A stretch of 64,000 bases of DNA from Albifimbria verrucaria (lineage: Eukaryota; Ascomycota; Sordariomycetes; Hypocreales; Stachybotryaceae). Positions 24,480-35,777 of the stretch are shown one piece after another (the stretch's first letter is position 1; each line of letters opens with the position of its first letter). The notes beneath the pieces are model-generated. The model was not told where the DNA came from. It was given only the letters and a program-made list of their open reading frames with translations, and did not search any database. The position numbers and the translations under genes were made by a program. The stretch covers positions 1,488,001 through 1,552,000 of the forward strand of contig JAHREC010000045.1 in assembly GCA_020081605.1 (NCBI GenBank), given 5' to 3'.

Positions 24480-26610
24480 TTATTTTCTAGGCTCAATCAT
24501 GACAAGCCCGTCATACGTATTAACCAAATCTCCCGGTTTGACAGCAATCGCTGTGCAGATGCCCGTCACGGGACATCGAATCTCCACTTCCATCTTGCTC
24601 GATTCGATCCACAGCTACCACACGCTAGCAGATCTCGTTTAATAGAAACTGAGGTCAACTTACTAGGACGTCACCCTGAGCTACTCCATCACCTTCCTTC
24701 ACTACACACTTGTAGACTTTTCCGGGCATCATGGCTTTCACCGTCTCCCCACTTCCCTTTAGTGTCGTACTCTCATTTCCTCCGGGAGGCTGGTATGGCT
24801 GTACCAGCTCCTCAAGGAACGGGGCTTTTGAAATGGCAGCGGAACGCTGTTCTGCAACCGCTGCGATTTCAGCGGCATTTTGCTGGATCCACGCTTCGTA
24901 TTCGTTCAAGTCGAGCTCGCCGTCTGTTTTATGAACAAGCTCCGATATTGGCCAAGCGTCAAGCTCGTCTTCAGTGACAGTATAGAAGGTAATGAGGTCG
25001 AAAACTCGAAACATCCATGGTTTGCCTCCGTACTCACCCGTTACCTGTCCCCGTTGAATCGAGCTTTCTGCTGGAACGGCTTTCGAGTCCCAGATATCCA
25101 CGGTGCGGCCCACAAGCTGGTACCCTCCTGGAGAATCAGTAGCGTAAATACACATGTACTGACCCCAATACCTACCGCACCCTCGGAGTGAACGATCTGG
25201 ATGGGTTGTACTTCCTTCCAAACAGCCGCTGCCTAGGATCAAGTGGTATAGCGCAAATCGAGCCAAGGTAAACATCACCCAAACCAAGCACCAAGAACTT
25301 AGCCCCGAACTAGTGTGATGAAATATCTTCTAAGCCATTCAGTTGTTCCAAAAACTTGATATTGCTTGGAAGCCATGGAGCTTTGGGTCGGATCGTTGCC
25401 TCATAACGCGCAATAGCTGCACGGCTAGCACTGTCGTCAAAAGCTAATGGGGATATATGATTCGCGATGGCACCTTATTATGGAAGGCGCATGTCTCGAC
25501 ATGGCATGATATACGCTCGAGAATTACAGGTCTAGTTAAACCTGAAGCGTATCTAACATGCAGAGTACGCACTCCCGGAGCTAGTTCCACAATACCAGGA
25601 GCGGGTGCTTGTTTATCATTCTCGCAGAATGCGTGAGTGTAAAAGCTCTGCCGAAGCGAAAAGTCATCAGTGTCACCAAATTCTAGAAGCATAGCATGAT
25701 CGCCTGCTTGCTTAGCAATCATAACTGCCCCATTGCATGGAATCGTAGAAGCAGCCAAGTCTTCAGTAGCCTCTGGCGTTAGAAAGGACGTTATGAGAGT
25801 CGGGATATCTGTCAGGTCACAGATGGCTTTGTCAACCTTGGCCTCTAGTCGCAAGGCTGTATCAATACTAATAGACACAAAACGAATACAGTCGCCTGGT
25901 CTGACCTGGCCCAGCTTCTACATTTCCACTGACGCAACAACACAGAACACGACGAAGCCACCTAGACTAGGGCCGTCACATGTGAGCACCACGGCTTCAT
26001 CTCCGGTGAAACTAACGCTGCCAATTGAGTAGGGGCTGTCATGAATGTTTGATGGGTGTAGACCGGCTGCTTCTCCTGTTTGACGAGTCCATTGGGGCTT
26101 TGGCCCAGTGAGTCATATTCCACATCTGTTTCTATTGTGATGCACATGTCACTCGTCTTCAAACAAAGATGCAAGTCCGTCCTCTGCGAAAAATTTGGCG
26201 AGCCATGTGGACCAGGTATGACTCCAATTTCACATTTTGCGTTGGGCTGCTGCGGAATAGGAAGATGGAAACATGACAAGAGTTTCGAGTTCATGAGTTT
26301 GGCTAGCTGCTGATCCCCAAGCGGAACAAGGTCACCTTGATGAAGTTTGCGTCCAGAAAGTCCACCCAACTTGCCCATTTCGAACGTAGCCCGGCTTCCC
26401 ATGACCTTGGGAACCATAACTCCCCATTGACTGCGAGATAGGCCCTATAGCCGTTGGAAAGCGCATCAATCTGAACAATTTGGCCTGCTTCTACTTCAAA
26501 AGCGTGGTGGGAAGGAAAGGATACTCCATCTACTGTGATTACACTAACAGCGGAGTTTAAGTCGTGATTGTCACTGTTGACAATTGTACGAATGAATTGC
26601 GCCTACGTTT
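24480..26610 (-). pseudogene. Decayed, 5'-truncated urea carboxylase (AHS2-AHS1-biotin carrier part of urea amidolyase)
   Basis: Read on the minus strand, the order is that of the C-terminal half of urea carboxylase. First is the AHS2 domain ([81 protein letters not shown]). Next is AHS1 (HAMLLEFGDTDDFSLRQSF, LAPGVRTLHVRY, APWLPSNIKFLEQLNGL, GQYMCIYATDSPGGYQLVGR). Last is a biotin-carrier domain with an ESSKME biotinylation site after an intron, stop at 24480-24482. The biotin carboxylase domain and the start of AHS2 are absent. Four in-frame stops replace conserved residues: 26149-26151 (Trp), 26113-26115 (Arg), 25918-25920 (Trp), 25310-25312 (probably Gln). Extra one-base losses also occur. 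The substitution stops set it apart from the other genes here. Confidence 0.85.
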
Positions 26611-27141
26611 ATTTCCGACCGACGACACTGTGTCCTGGTTCTCAACTGCCACTATATAACTATTTATCGAGAAAGCTGAGCATTGCACTTGGCCAGGCAG
26701 TGGAGTAGACAGACATCCGGGACTGACGCCGGGCTCAACGCCGTAGTGGATCCTGAACCGGCGTCCGGAGCTCCGCCGCTACCAGTCTCATCACTGGCTG
26801 GTGTGGAAGTACAAGCGAAAACACGCATTTTAGCCAAAGATTCCCAACGATAATCCACATCAGTCGCATGGATGGCAATACCTCGGAAGCTGTGAGGGAA
26901 GGTATTCCATCTGATTCTCTGCTCTCAGCTCTCAGCTCAGCTCTCAGCTACGGTTGCACAAAAGCTAGAAAGTGCAAAATGACTAAGCGAATTACTGGCC
27001 TACTCCTTGTATATCAACCTTCCTCCCAAGCATGTCGAGTCTGAATCTTCGCTCACACAACCAGCGACTTCATTTGTGTTGCAGTCCTGTTATTTCCAAG
27101 GCTTTTGAATACCTTTTTTATTTTAAACACTTCCCAGCAAT
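26611..27141. other. Intergenic
   Basis: Between the urea carboxylase remnant and the HET gene. No continuation of the carboxylase is recognisable. A short CTCAGCT-based repeat lies at 26921-26949. Confidence 0.5.
26921..26949. repeat. Short CTCAGCT microrepeat
   Basis: Several overlapping copies of CTCAGCT/CTCTCAGCT in about 30 bases. Probably simple-sequence slippage. Confidence 0.6.
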
Positions 27142-29612
27142 ATGCCTGGCGAGCCAGCATGGAAGCAGTTGCACAGAGACCAGGCCGAGTATATGCCGAT
27201 CCAGCATATGATGGATATTCGGCAGAGACAATGCCTGGCTCGTGAATACCTCTTGCGAAGGCCAATAATGCCAATTCCCAAGTTCCTTCACAAAGCACTA
27301 TTTTATCAAGACTGGCTGGTCGAAGATACTCTCCTCAAACATCATCCGCAACGCAAGCCCGTATCAGATCTTGCCCTTCTAGTGCTGCGCTGCCATACTT
27401 GGTGTCGTTTGTACGGGAGGGACAATATCTATGCTGGAAATGTCGCCAAATCGACTTCGAAGCGGTATTTGACGGTGGTGCTGAGGTTAAAGACTTGACG
27501 CTTCCCTACAATGGCGTTCGGCTGCTTTCTAATGTGGCCAGATGTCGACTGTGTAGGTTCTTGAGTCAAATCGCAGCTCAGCTTAGTCTTGATCCAGTGC
27601 CTGTCGTGGATCATGGACCAGGAGATTGGACATTGGATGTCCGGAAGGGTGAGCTAATTCTATATCATGGCGGCACCCGACGAGGCCAGATACGGCGACA
27701 GCACGATACCTCGACTGGAGATATGACGCTGGAGGTGAAAGAGACTACATGTGCACGAACTCCCGAAACTTCCAGCAGCCAGCCTTTGAAAGAATCCAGT
27801 CATCCTCGTCCACGTCTGGACGTGCCAAAAGTCCGCCAGTGGTTGAAGACCTGCGAGCAAGACCATTCGGGCCTGTGCAAGAGTTTTTGGCCGGGCGAGC
27901 GACACAAGAAGCCCATTGACCTGATTCTTATCGACGTGTGGGACTTGAAACTCGTCAAAGCAACATCGGCCGAACGCTATATCGCCATGAGCTACGTTTG
28001 GGGAGGGTTACAACGTTGCTCACAAAACTCTCGAATTTCGAAGCCCTGCTCTGTCCCGGCGCTCTCTCGCGAACAGACATGCAAATCGCACGTGTTATTC
28101 GAGACGCCATGACCCTTGTTTCCGACATGGGCGAGCGATACCTCTGGGCTGACACGCTCTGCATCGTTCAAGATGATCCTGTGGGGAAGATGGATGCAAT
28201 CGGAAACATGGACATCATTTACGGGCATGCCTTGATGACCATTATCGCAGCCAGTGGTCTCAGCGCGGCTGATAGTCTCCCGGAGTAGCAGAGGAGAGGC
28301 CGCTGATGACCCTGAATCACACAATCGAGGGCATTCCTCTTGTATGGAGGGGGCTGAGCTCAGCGACAACCTCCGGTATTCGCAATATGAGACCCGTGGC
28401 TGGACTTTGCAAGAGAAGCTCATATCCCGCCGGTGTCTGTATCTCGGTCGGGACCAGGCCTTCTTCCTCTGCTCTTCAAGTTACGAGTGTGAAGATTACC
28501 ACGACAAGGAATACTGGGAGAAGAACGAAGACCACGGGCAGCCTTTGCCAATCCCTCAGCATCCTCTATACATTCTATACGAATGCATGTCGACTAAACC
28601 GTTGGAGGGCGTCTACTCATGGTCGTACTGTAAATATGTGTACGACAAGCTTGTCAGCGATTACTCGCAGAGACAGCTTTCGCACGAAGCCGACGCCGTG
28701 GATGCGTTCCAAGGTATCATGGGTATCATGTCCGAAGCAAGCGCCGGTGACTTCATCCTTGGGCTTCCTGAAGACATACTCGATCTTGCGTTGTTATGGG
28801 TACCACTCAGCCGCCCACTGCAACGACGTAAAGATCAGAGCTTGCCCAGTTGGTCATGGGTCGGTTGGAAAGGCGACCTCCATTACTACGAGCTCACTCC
28901 AGTGCACGTTCAAGGAATAGTTCGTGAAGGAGAAGTGCTTCCACATAATGGTGGCAAGTCAGACGGACGCGGGGACCTCGTGAAACGGCTTAGCCGGGAG
29001 CAGCTTTACGCATGCCGATACTACGAGTTCAAGTTCCAGAGTGCGATCCCCAATTCGCTCTCGAACACGAAGGGGTGGAAAACCATCACTCCTAAAGGCG
29101 CAGGCTCCTTATATGGCTCAATCATAGAGGACGTTCTCGGCAAAGACATCGCGGCGTTGACTAGAGCAAGCACTCTGCCAGTGAGCTGGGCCGTCGGCGA
29201 TTCCGCGCACCCTCCACTCCTCCACTTTGTGACCAATGCCATCGCGGCGACCAATTTTGCAATTGTAGACCCGCAGGTTGCCTTGCAGTATCCCGGCCAG
29301 ATCAACCTTTACTTCAGAGGGGTACTGTGCGGGATGCTGTTCGGTGACTACCACAGTTTCGGAGGTTTGGGACCATCGGGCAGCTGCAGACGGGAATTCA
29401 TACTGATGTCCAAGATGCCTCTATCAATCAATTCGTCATACAAGAATTCGTTTGATGAGAGACTGGGTGCCAGTGGCTGGTTCATGTGCAACGTGCTGCT
29501 GATCGAATGGGATGCAGCGAGACCGTGGGCGGAGCGAGTCGCAGCCGGCGTCATACATAGTCAAGTATGGCATATGCAGCAGTTCAAAGCCCAGCACATT
29601 ACCCTCGGATAG
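27142..29612 (+). CDS. HET-domain (heterokaryon incompatibility) protein (frame broken about four times)
   Basis: Cytosolic protein of the fungal HET family, whose members trigger programmed cell death after fusion of unlike individuals. The three HET blocks are clear: YIAMSYVWGG, then LWADTLCIVQDD with GHALMTIIAASG, then TRGWTLQEKLISRRCL. Upstream sits a cysteine pair region (CWKC and CRLC) like the N-terminal zinc-knuckle-type segment of many HET proteins. The C-terminal part includes LPSWSWVGWKG, a motif common after HET domains. Frame changes fall near 27419-27421, at 28005-28007, 28282-28283 and 28349-28353, all in G runs and all fixed by one G. The start at 27142 is the first ATG joined to the frame by the first of these; the 5' end is the least sure part. 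Confidence 0.85.
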
Positions 29613-30034
29613 GCTACGCCACGATCAAGTCGAGTTATTGTGAGTATGGGTTGGGGCACGGTAAGGAGAGAAATGTGCAGGAAGATGGGGATGGACATTG
29701 CTGAGCTATGTCGTTGTAAGGCCCGGCACTTGTAATCGAGCGAACTCAAGGGTTTTGTACACGAGAAAGGGTTTCGGTTCCGGCGCTGTCTTGTTTTCAT
29801 GAAATGATTTACAGGTATTAGTTTGGATCAGTTTTTGCTTGACTTATGGTAGTATATACCTACCTAAGTAGCTAGCAAAGGCGTACAAGGGGAAATTAGG
29901 GTCAGGTATAATGAGTACACGAGAGTCATAGTTAGTTAACCAATGGAATTACAAGACAATTCAAAGGTATGGAGTACTTGGTAAACAAAGCAACAAGCAA
30001 AGGAATATACAAAATGTTGAAACGGAGGTGCATT

Positions 30035-30089
30035 ACTATATCCATATTTATGTCTATATCTATATCTGTATACATATCTATATCTATCT
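30035..30089. repeat. Imperfect TATATC simple repeat
   Basis: Hexamer-like alternation of TATATC/TATATG over about 55 bases; ordinary microsatellite. Confidence 0.75.
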
Positions 30090-30266
30090 TGGAGTCGCTG
30101 CTGGAACCGAGGCATTCCAAAGCTCCGATAACAGACCCCAAACGCAAACGGGTAAATGCCAGTGCTAAGCCTCTTTGGGCCCGGCTTTTTCAAGTCCCTC
30201 CTCCACAACCAGAAAAGCAAAAGCGACCCTGGCCCAGGCCCAGGCCCCGGCCAAGGGACCCCACCT

Positions 30267-30286
30267 CAGTTCAGTTCAGTTCAGTT
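30267..30286. repeat. CAGTT pentamer repeat, four copies
   Basis: Four perfect CAGTT units about 200 bases upstream of the RGG-box protein start. Confidence 0.85.
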
Positions 30287-30487
30287 GGCTTGGTTCCACC
30301 CCTCTGGATCTGCCATCGCTGCAACTGACTAGCGGTGCGCAACGCTGCTTCAACTCCTTGTCGCGCTCTATAGCTCTCGCTCTTTGCCTCAGCGGTCAGG
30401 CCTGCGCGACAATTACCCTGTCACTCTTCCTCACAACTACTCGACGACTCGTACCGTTGACAAACTACCCCTTCGCATATCCCCGCC

Positions 30488-31654
30488 ATGGAGGACCAGT
30501 TCGGAGGACGAACAGACGACGACCTGTTCTACGATGACTTCGAGCCCGTCGACAGCGAGACCGTTGTCGTCGCCCAGCCGCCGTCGCAGCCTGCTCCCGA
30601 ACCCGCTGTGACTGCGAAGCCCGCCGAACCGAAGCCCTCCCAACAGAATGCGACTCCCAAGCCTACCAAGGGCCTCGCCAGCTCGCGCTACGCCGACAAG
30701 CCAGCGCCAGCCCCATCACCACCCGCTCAAGCACCGCCTCCTCCTGCTGCTGCTGCTGCTCCTCCAGTAGCACCCGCAGCACCCGCAGCTGCGCCTGATC
30801 CCGTTGCGCCTGTTTCTGCCGCGCCTGCAAACGCGCCGACGGCGCCCAAGCGAGAAGCAGCAGCAGCCGCGCCCGGCCGCCACGCCAGTCGCTGGCCAGA
30901 ATACTGCCGGCGATGCCAAGGCACGTATCGGCTCTGGCGCCAATCCGCGTCAGAAGCTGACTGAAGAGGAGCTCGCCGCCAAGATGGAGAAGATGAAGCT
31001 GCTGTCCGCTGAGCGCACGCGCAAGTTCGAGATGGCCGAGAAGGACGAGAAGCAGCACGCCCAGGCCTATGCGCGCGGTATGGAAGAGGCGCGCAAACGT
31101 CGCGCTGAGGATGCCGAGCGCCGGCGCCGCGGCGAAGAAGACAGGCGACGCATGGAGGACGAGCGCGCCAAGAACAGGGAGCGCAAGCTCAAGGCCATGG
31201 GCGCCAAGGAGGGTGGGTGGGATGAGGGCAAGGAGGCCATGGCTGAGGAGGAATCGCGAAGGGGCTTCCGCGGCGCAAACGGAGGTATCAGAGGAGCGAA
31301 GAGCGGCGGTGGTCTAGGCGGCAGTCGCTATGCCAGGCAGGGCGACGAGCCGGACGTGGACCGCTTCCTGGACGAACGGCATCGCGGCCGCGGAAGAGGT
31401 CGCGGTGGCGGAGGCCGTGGTGGCAGGGGTGGACGGGGAGGTGCACACGAAGGTGCACCATCCAAGCCTGCTCAGGCCGTTCCCACCGTCGAAGATTTCC
31501 CAGCGCTCCTGTCGTCAGAAACCAAGGTCGAGACGACCAACACAGCACCCAAGGATGACTCCTACCTACAACCCTGTCCCTGTCGCTGCCGCCGGGTGGG
31601 AAGTGGGACGACGAAATGGAGGCCATGGACGAGCTGAAGCAGGCCAAGTCATAG
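30488..31654 (+). CDS. Acidic/RGG-box putative RNA-binding protein (frame broken)
   Basis: I do not recognise a named family. In order: an acidic N-terminus (DDDLFYDDFEPVDSE); a long Pro/Ala-rich low-complexity segment; a charged helical region likely to form a coiled coil (TEEELAAKMEKMKLLSAERT through EERRR-type repeats); a Gly/Arg RGG box (GRGRGRGGGGRGGRGGRGG); a short VEDFPALL motif; and a C-terminal KWDDEMEAMDELKQAKS ending at TAG 31652-31654. RGG boxes bind RNA and the layout recalls ribosome- or mRNA-associated proteins. The frame shifts inside the low-complexity part around 30870-30890 (two bases net) and again near 31560 (one base). No intron is needed. Probably nuclear or cytosolic. 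Confidence 0.65.
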
Positions 31655-32082
31655 TACGACAAGGCTGATATGGCCCCAATCTGGAAAAAGAGAAAAGAAC
31701 CGAGAATCTAAGCATGAAACAAGAAATATTAAAATAAGTCACCCTTCCTGTTTGGATATCCAGATGATGTTACGCAACTTTATATTGGGAGTCTGATGTG
31801 TCATCCCATGCACAGATTGACAGGCAGGACAAGATCTTGAGCACGAGGAGTAGGATATCATAGAAATGAAAACACGCGGAAGCGAAAACAGAGTATCTAA
31901 TTCATATACCTGTCAAATAAAAAGACTTGTGGAAGGGGTATCTACACCCAGACCAGCGCATCAAATCTACCGCGGTCCGGTTCCGTGCCCTCTTACAAAA
32001 TGTACATGCCGTTGCAACGCCGAGCCGCCGTTCCAGAATCCTAAACACCCTGCATTTTTGCCGTCCTGTTTGCACACGCTTC
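31655..32082. other. Intergenic, convergent 3' ends
   Basis: 3' flanks of the RGG-box gene and of the Luc7 gene. Nothing else is recognised. Confidence 0.5.
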
Positions 32083-32968
32083 TCACCACCCGCCGCGGTA
32101 TCCCCTTCCTCCGCGCCCGCCCCTGTATCCTCCCGGTCCCCTGGGCCCTCTCGGCCCACCCATGCCAGACCCGTCGTCGTCCATGGGAGCGCGCGCGCGA
32201 CCCTTCATCTCCTTGGGGAAGGCGTCGTACGTCTTGCGCATCTGCGCGTAGCCCAGGTGCATCTTCCCGTAGAAGTGGTCGGCCAGACGACGATCGTTGT
32301 CGAGTCTGCTAAGGTACGCGCCGCAGACGTCGCAGACCTGCAGCTTCTGGTGACCCGAGGGGCCCGACGTGTCTGACAGGGCCTTGAGCTCCTTCTCGCG
32401 CTCGGCCTTGGCCTGGGCGGCCTGTCGCACGCGGAAGAGCTCGTCCTGGGCGCGGGAGACTTCGGACATGGAGCCGAGAATTTCGACTTCGAGGAGGCCG
32501 TCGTTGATGGTGGAAGTAAACTCAGCGATGCTCTTGAGCTGTAGGATAGTTAGGTTAGCGCATTGTTTACCAAGGGGCTGTTTGCGAGCGAAGCGCTCGG
32601 GAAGCACGAACCAGAACATTAGTCTGACGGATCTCGTCGGGTGTCTTCTCCAATCTCCTCTGAGCGGCGTCTATCCTGCGATTGCACTCATCGATGTACT
32701 TTTGCAGGTCGCGCATGTAGTCGTACTCGAAGCCATAGCGCTGCTTCTCGCGCTCCGGCAGCGCCTCGTACTCGGTCTTGAGGCCCTCAGTGTGGACCTT
32801 GGGGCAGGGGCCGATGTCCTGCTTGGTGTTTGTGAAGAGATCGTGGGGACAGGTGCCGACGAGGTAAGAGCGGCAGACTTTGGGGTCTGTGAGGGAGAGC
32901 TGGGCGGCGCGCGAGGTGGAGGACGCTCCCATGAGCTGCTCGAGGAGCTTTCTCTGTTCGGCGGCCAT
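32083..32968 (-). CDS. LUC7: Luc7-family U1 snRNP protein
   Basis: Component or partner of the U1 snRNP that helps 5' splice-site choice. The start is MAAEQRKLLEQLMG at 32968. The first zinc finger lies in VCRSYLVGTCPHDLF plus GPCPKVH (CCCH type). A coiled-coil helix follows. The second finger is in VCDVCGAYL with ADHFYGKMHLGY (C2H2 type), then a Gly/Arg-rich tail (GGYRGGRGGRGYRGGW). One intron splits the central helix: donor GTTCGT after QTNVL, acceptor CTACAG before LKSIAEF, near 32540-32610. The frame is intact throughout, one of the few genes here without a missing base. It diverges from PIG-T across a shared upstream region. Confidence 0.93.
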
Positions 32969-33556
32969 GGTGGCTGCGGAGGGCGAACACGCCTGTTACG
33001 GAGGTGTTTGGTTGGAAGCTGCAGCTTTCGGGTCCAGTCTCTTGGTCTCCAAACAGCGTATGAGACGTCAAATGCGGTTGCGAGGCGTCGGGTATCGTTG
33101 GCGCGGGTAGGATATGGTGGTTTGAGGTGGAGAGATGGTTCAAGATGAACCAAATACGGACGGAAATCTTTCTGGACTGAGATGCACTAAGGAACCAGGT
33201 ACCTGAGGTGTGGGATGTGGCGGCCCATGTTGTCTTAGTGGCCGCTGATAGGTACTGGTACAGCCTAGACAGCCAATTGATGGCCCAGCTGCAGGTCTCC
33301 TGTACCTACTCCGCAAAATGTGCTTAGCAGACAGGCGCAGGTCCAACAGCGTCTCTGGCTGCCTGTACTTTAGCGGCTCTGAAGGCTATTCCTACCCCTA
33401 CAGCACCAGCACCGTACCTTACAGATCCCTTGCCTTACTCACCCATTTGCTTGCAACGTCGTCTCAACATCGTGGTGCAAGCTCTCCCGGCGGTCCTGGT
33501 GAGATGCGAGTCCTGCAAACACATAATCGGTGTTTTGCAATCTGATATCGCTCACC
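32969..33556. promoter_or_regulatory. Shared upstream region of LUC7 and PIG-T genes
   Basis: A 588-base gap between two divergent housekeeping genes, so it must hold both promoters. No clear TATA box is seen on either side, as is usual for housekeeping promoters. Confidence 0.5.
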
Positions 33557-35358
33557 ATGCGCCAATTCCTTTCCTTCTTTCTCTTCCTGGCCTCCTGCCT
33601 CCTCGCCTCCGCCGCCGATTACCATGAACAGCTGAACCTCCACCCGCTCCCTCTGTCAGCCCTCCTCGCCAGCTTCAACTTCAGGGCCAACACCTCCATC
33701 GCCGATTTCGAGGCGCAGAACTTCCGTCTGTTCCCACGATCTCTCGGTCAGATTCTTCAACATGTCGGCACGCGCGAGATGCACCTGCGCTTCACCCTAG
33801 GCCGGTGGGATGCCGAGCGATGGGGAACTCGGCCCTGGGACGGCAAGAAGGAGGGAGGCACTGGTGTAGAGCTGTGGGCTTGGCTGGACGCCGAGACGGA
33901 TGAAGAGGCGGATGAGAAGTGGCTTATTCTTACCAACGCGCTGTCCGGACTGTTCTGCGCGAGTCTGAACTTCATCGACAACACAAGAACAATCCGACCC
34001 GTCATGTCGTTCCAACCGGAGGGCGACCACCCTAATACCACTCTCGCCAACACGAGGCTGTTACATGGTGTGCTACCTCACGAGGTTGTCTGCACGGAGA
34101 ACCTTACACCTTTCTTGAAGATGCTTCCCTGCAAGAGGAAGGCTGGTATCGGAAGCTTGTTGGATGGCCACAAGCTGTTCGATGCCTCGTTCCAGAGCAT
34201 GGCTATTGACGTGCGGCCGGTCTGCACGCCTGGTGGCGAATGCGTCCTTGAACTGGAGGAGACTGTCGACATGGTTCTTGACGTGAACCGATCCAAGCGA
34301 CCTCGAGGTATGTTTAAACTTGCCAAGCCGAGGTAAGACATTGCTGACGCTCATGATTCCAACAGATAACCCTATCCCGAGACCGCCGCCTGCACACGAG
34401 CTACGATGTGATACCTCTAAGCCATACCACAGTGACAACGTCTGCTTTCCCGCGGACTATCTAGAGGGACAAGAATGGACTTTGTCTGAAGTGTTCGGCC
34501 GCCCAATGAAGGGAACGTGCCCTCTGACAGATCCCGAGGTTCCGCCAGTGTGTCTGCAGGTCCCCACTCGCGTGCAGTGTTCGCATCCCAAAACACGATG
34601 GAGATCAAGCATGGTTCAGGGTCGTCGCGATGCTTCAAAATCGACCCAGTTTCAGACTTCACTCTTGTCCTTGGACAGCCCAAGCCAGACGTCGATCCAT
34701 CCCAGGAGCTGATCGAACCGGAGACCCCTATTCTCTTTGCTGAGCGCAGTTTCACTGGTCATGGCCAGGAACACGGCGGTGTCCAGGCTATTCTCACCAA
34801 CCCCAGCGATGAAGAAGTCGAGTTTGTTTACATGGAGTCTTTGCCGTGGTTCATGCGTATATACCTCCACACTCTCTCAACACGCATTTCCGGCTCAAGC
34901 TCCACCAATGCCTCGTCCACGGACATTATCAAAGAAGTTTACTACCGTCCAGCACTTGACCGTGCGAGGGGCACCCAGCTAGAACTCCTTGTGCGCATTC
35001 CCCTAAGTGCACTGTCTTCTTGACCTACGATTTCGAGAAGTCCGTTCTTCGCTACACCGAGTATCCTCCGGATGCTAATCGCGGCTTCGATGTGGCTGCT
35101 GCTGTCATTACCACCCTTCACCCTAAGGTCATGAACCTTCGCACAACAAGCTTGCTGTTGTATCTGCCCACACCCGACTTTAGCATGCCTTACAACGTCA
35201 TCATTTTCACGTCAACAGCGATTGCACTTGCGTTTGGTGGTCTTTACAACATCCTGGTGAGGAGATTTGTGGGCGCAGATGAAGGCCCAAGCCCTTTGCT
35301 CAAGAGAAAGCTGGCTCAGCTTTCCGCCTTTCTCAAGGGCAAGTTGGGCAAGAAATGA
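33557..35358 (+). CDS. GPI16: GPI transamidase subunit PIG-T / Gpi16 (frame broken twice)
   Basis: ER-membrane subunit of the GPI transamidase that attaches GPI anchors to proteins. The signal peptide (MRQFLSFFLFLASCLLASA) begins at 33557; a Met nine codons earlier is less likely. Family motifs: DYHEQLNLHPLPLSALLASF, FPRSLGQIL, LTNALSGLFCASLNFID, GVLPHEVVCTENLTPFLKM, and the C-terminal DFEKSVLRYTEYPPDANRGF. A single transmembrane segment follows (NVIIFTSTAIALAFGGLYN) with a short basic tail. One intron near 34308-34364. The frame breaks at the CCCC of 34562-34565 and of 35000-35003; one C at each restores it. Essential in most fungi, which argues against a true pseudogene. Confidence 0.93.
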
Positions 35359-35777
35359 GGAGCCTACAGCTGCCAGAGGAAAAATACAAAAGCATACTCA
35401 GGGTCTGGTTGACCTGGTTAGGGCGTTCGGCAGAAGAGCTGGTTGTAAGAGTTTCCATAGTACTGGTAGATGACACAAGGGTCTTGTTTGGCCATTTGAT
35501 TTATGTATCTATGAGGATGAAGCGAAGATAAAGGTCCTATGCGATAGATGGACTAAAGCAGCGTGTTGCTTTTTGGCGACAATCACAAATTCATATCTAC
35601 TTGTGTACACATATATTCACACTCGCATTGGATTACACAATATTTGCAACTTTTTTTATATTCACAAGTTCATGCTAACAATGTTTAGGGAAGAAGAAAG
35701 TCGAGACCCTACAGGTCCCACTGTCGTCGAGCTCCTCTTGCGGTTACTCTGCTTATTTACAAGTCCACTCTCTCCAT
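35359..35777. other. Intergenic, convergent 3' ends
   Basis: 3' flanks of PIG-T and the M36 protease. AT-rich; nothing else is seen. Confidence 0.5.

Larger units (their letters stand above)
29613..30487. other. Intergenic with simple repeats
   Basis: 3' flank of the HET gene and promoter of the RGG-box gene. Holds an imperfect TATATC tract (about 30035-30089) and a CAGTT tetramer (30267-30286). No gene is seen. Confidence 0.55.
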
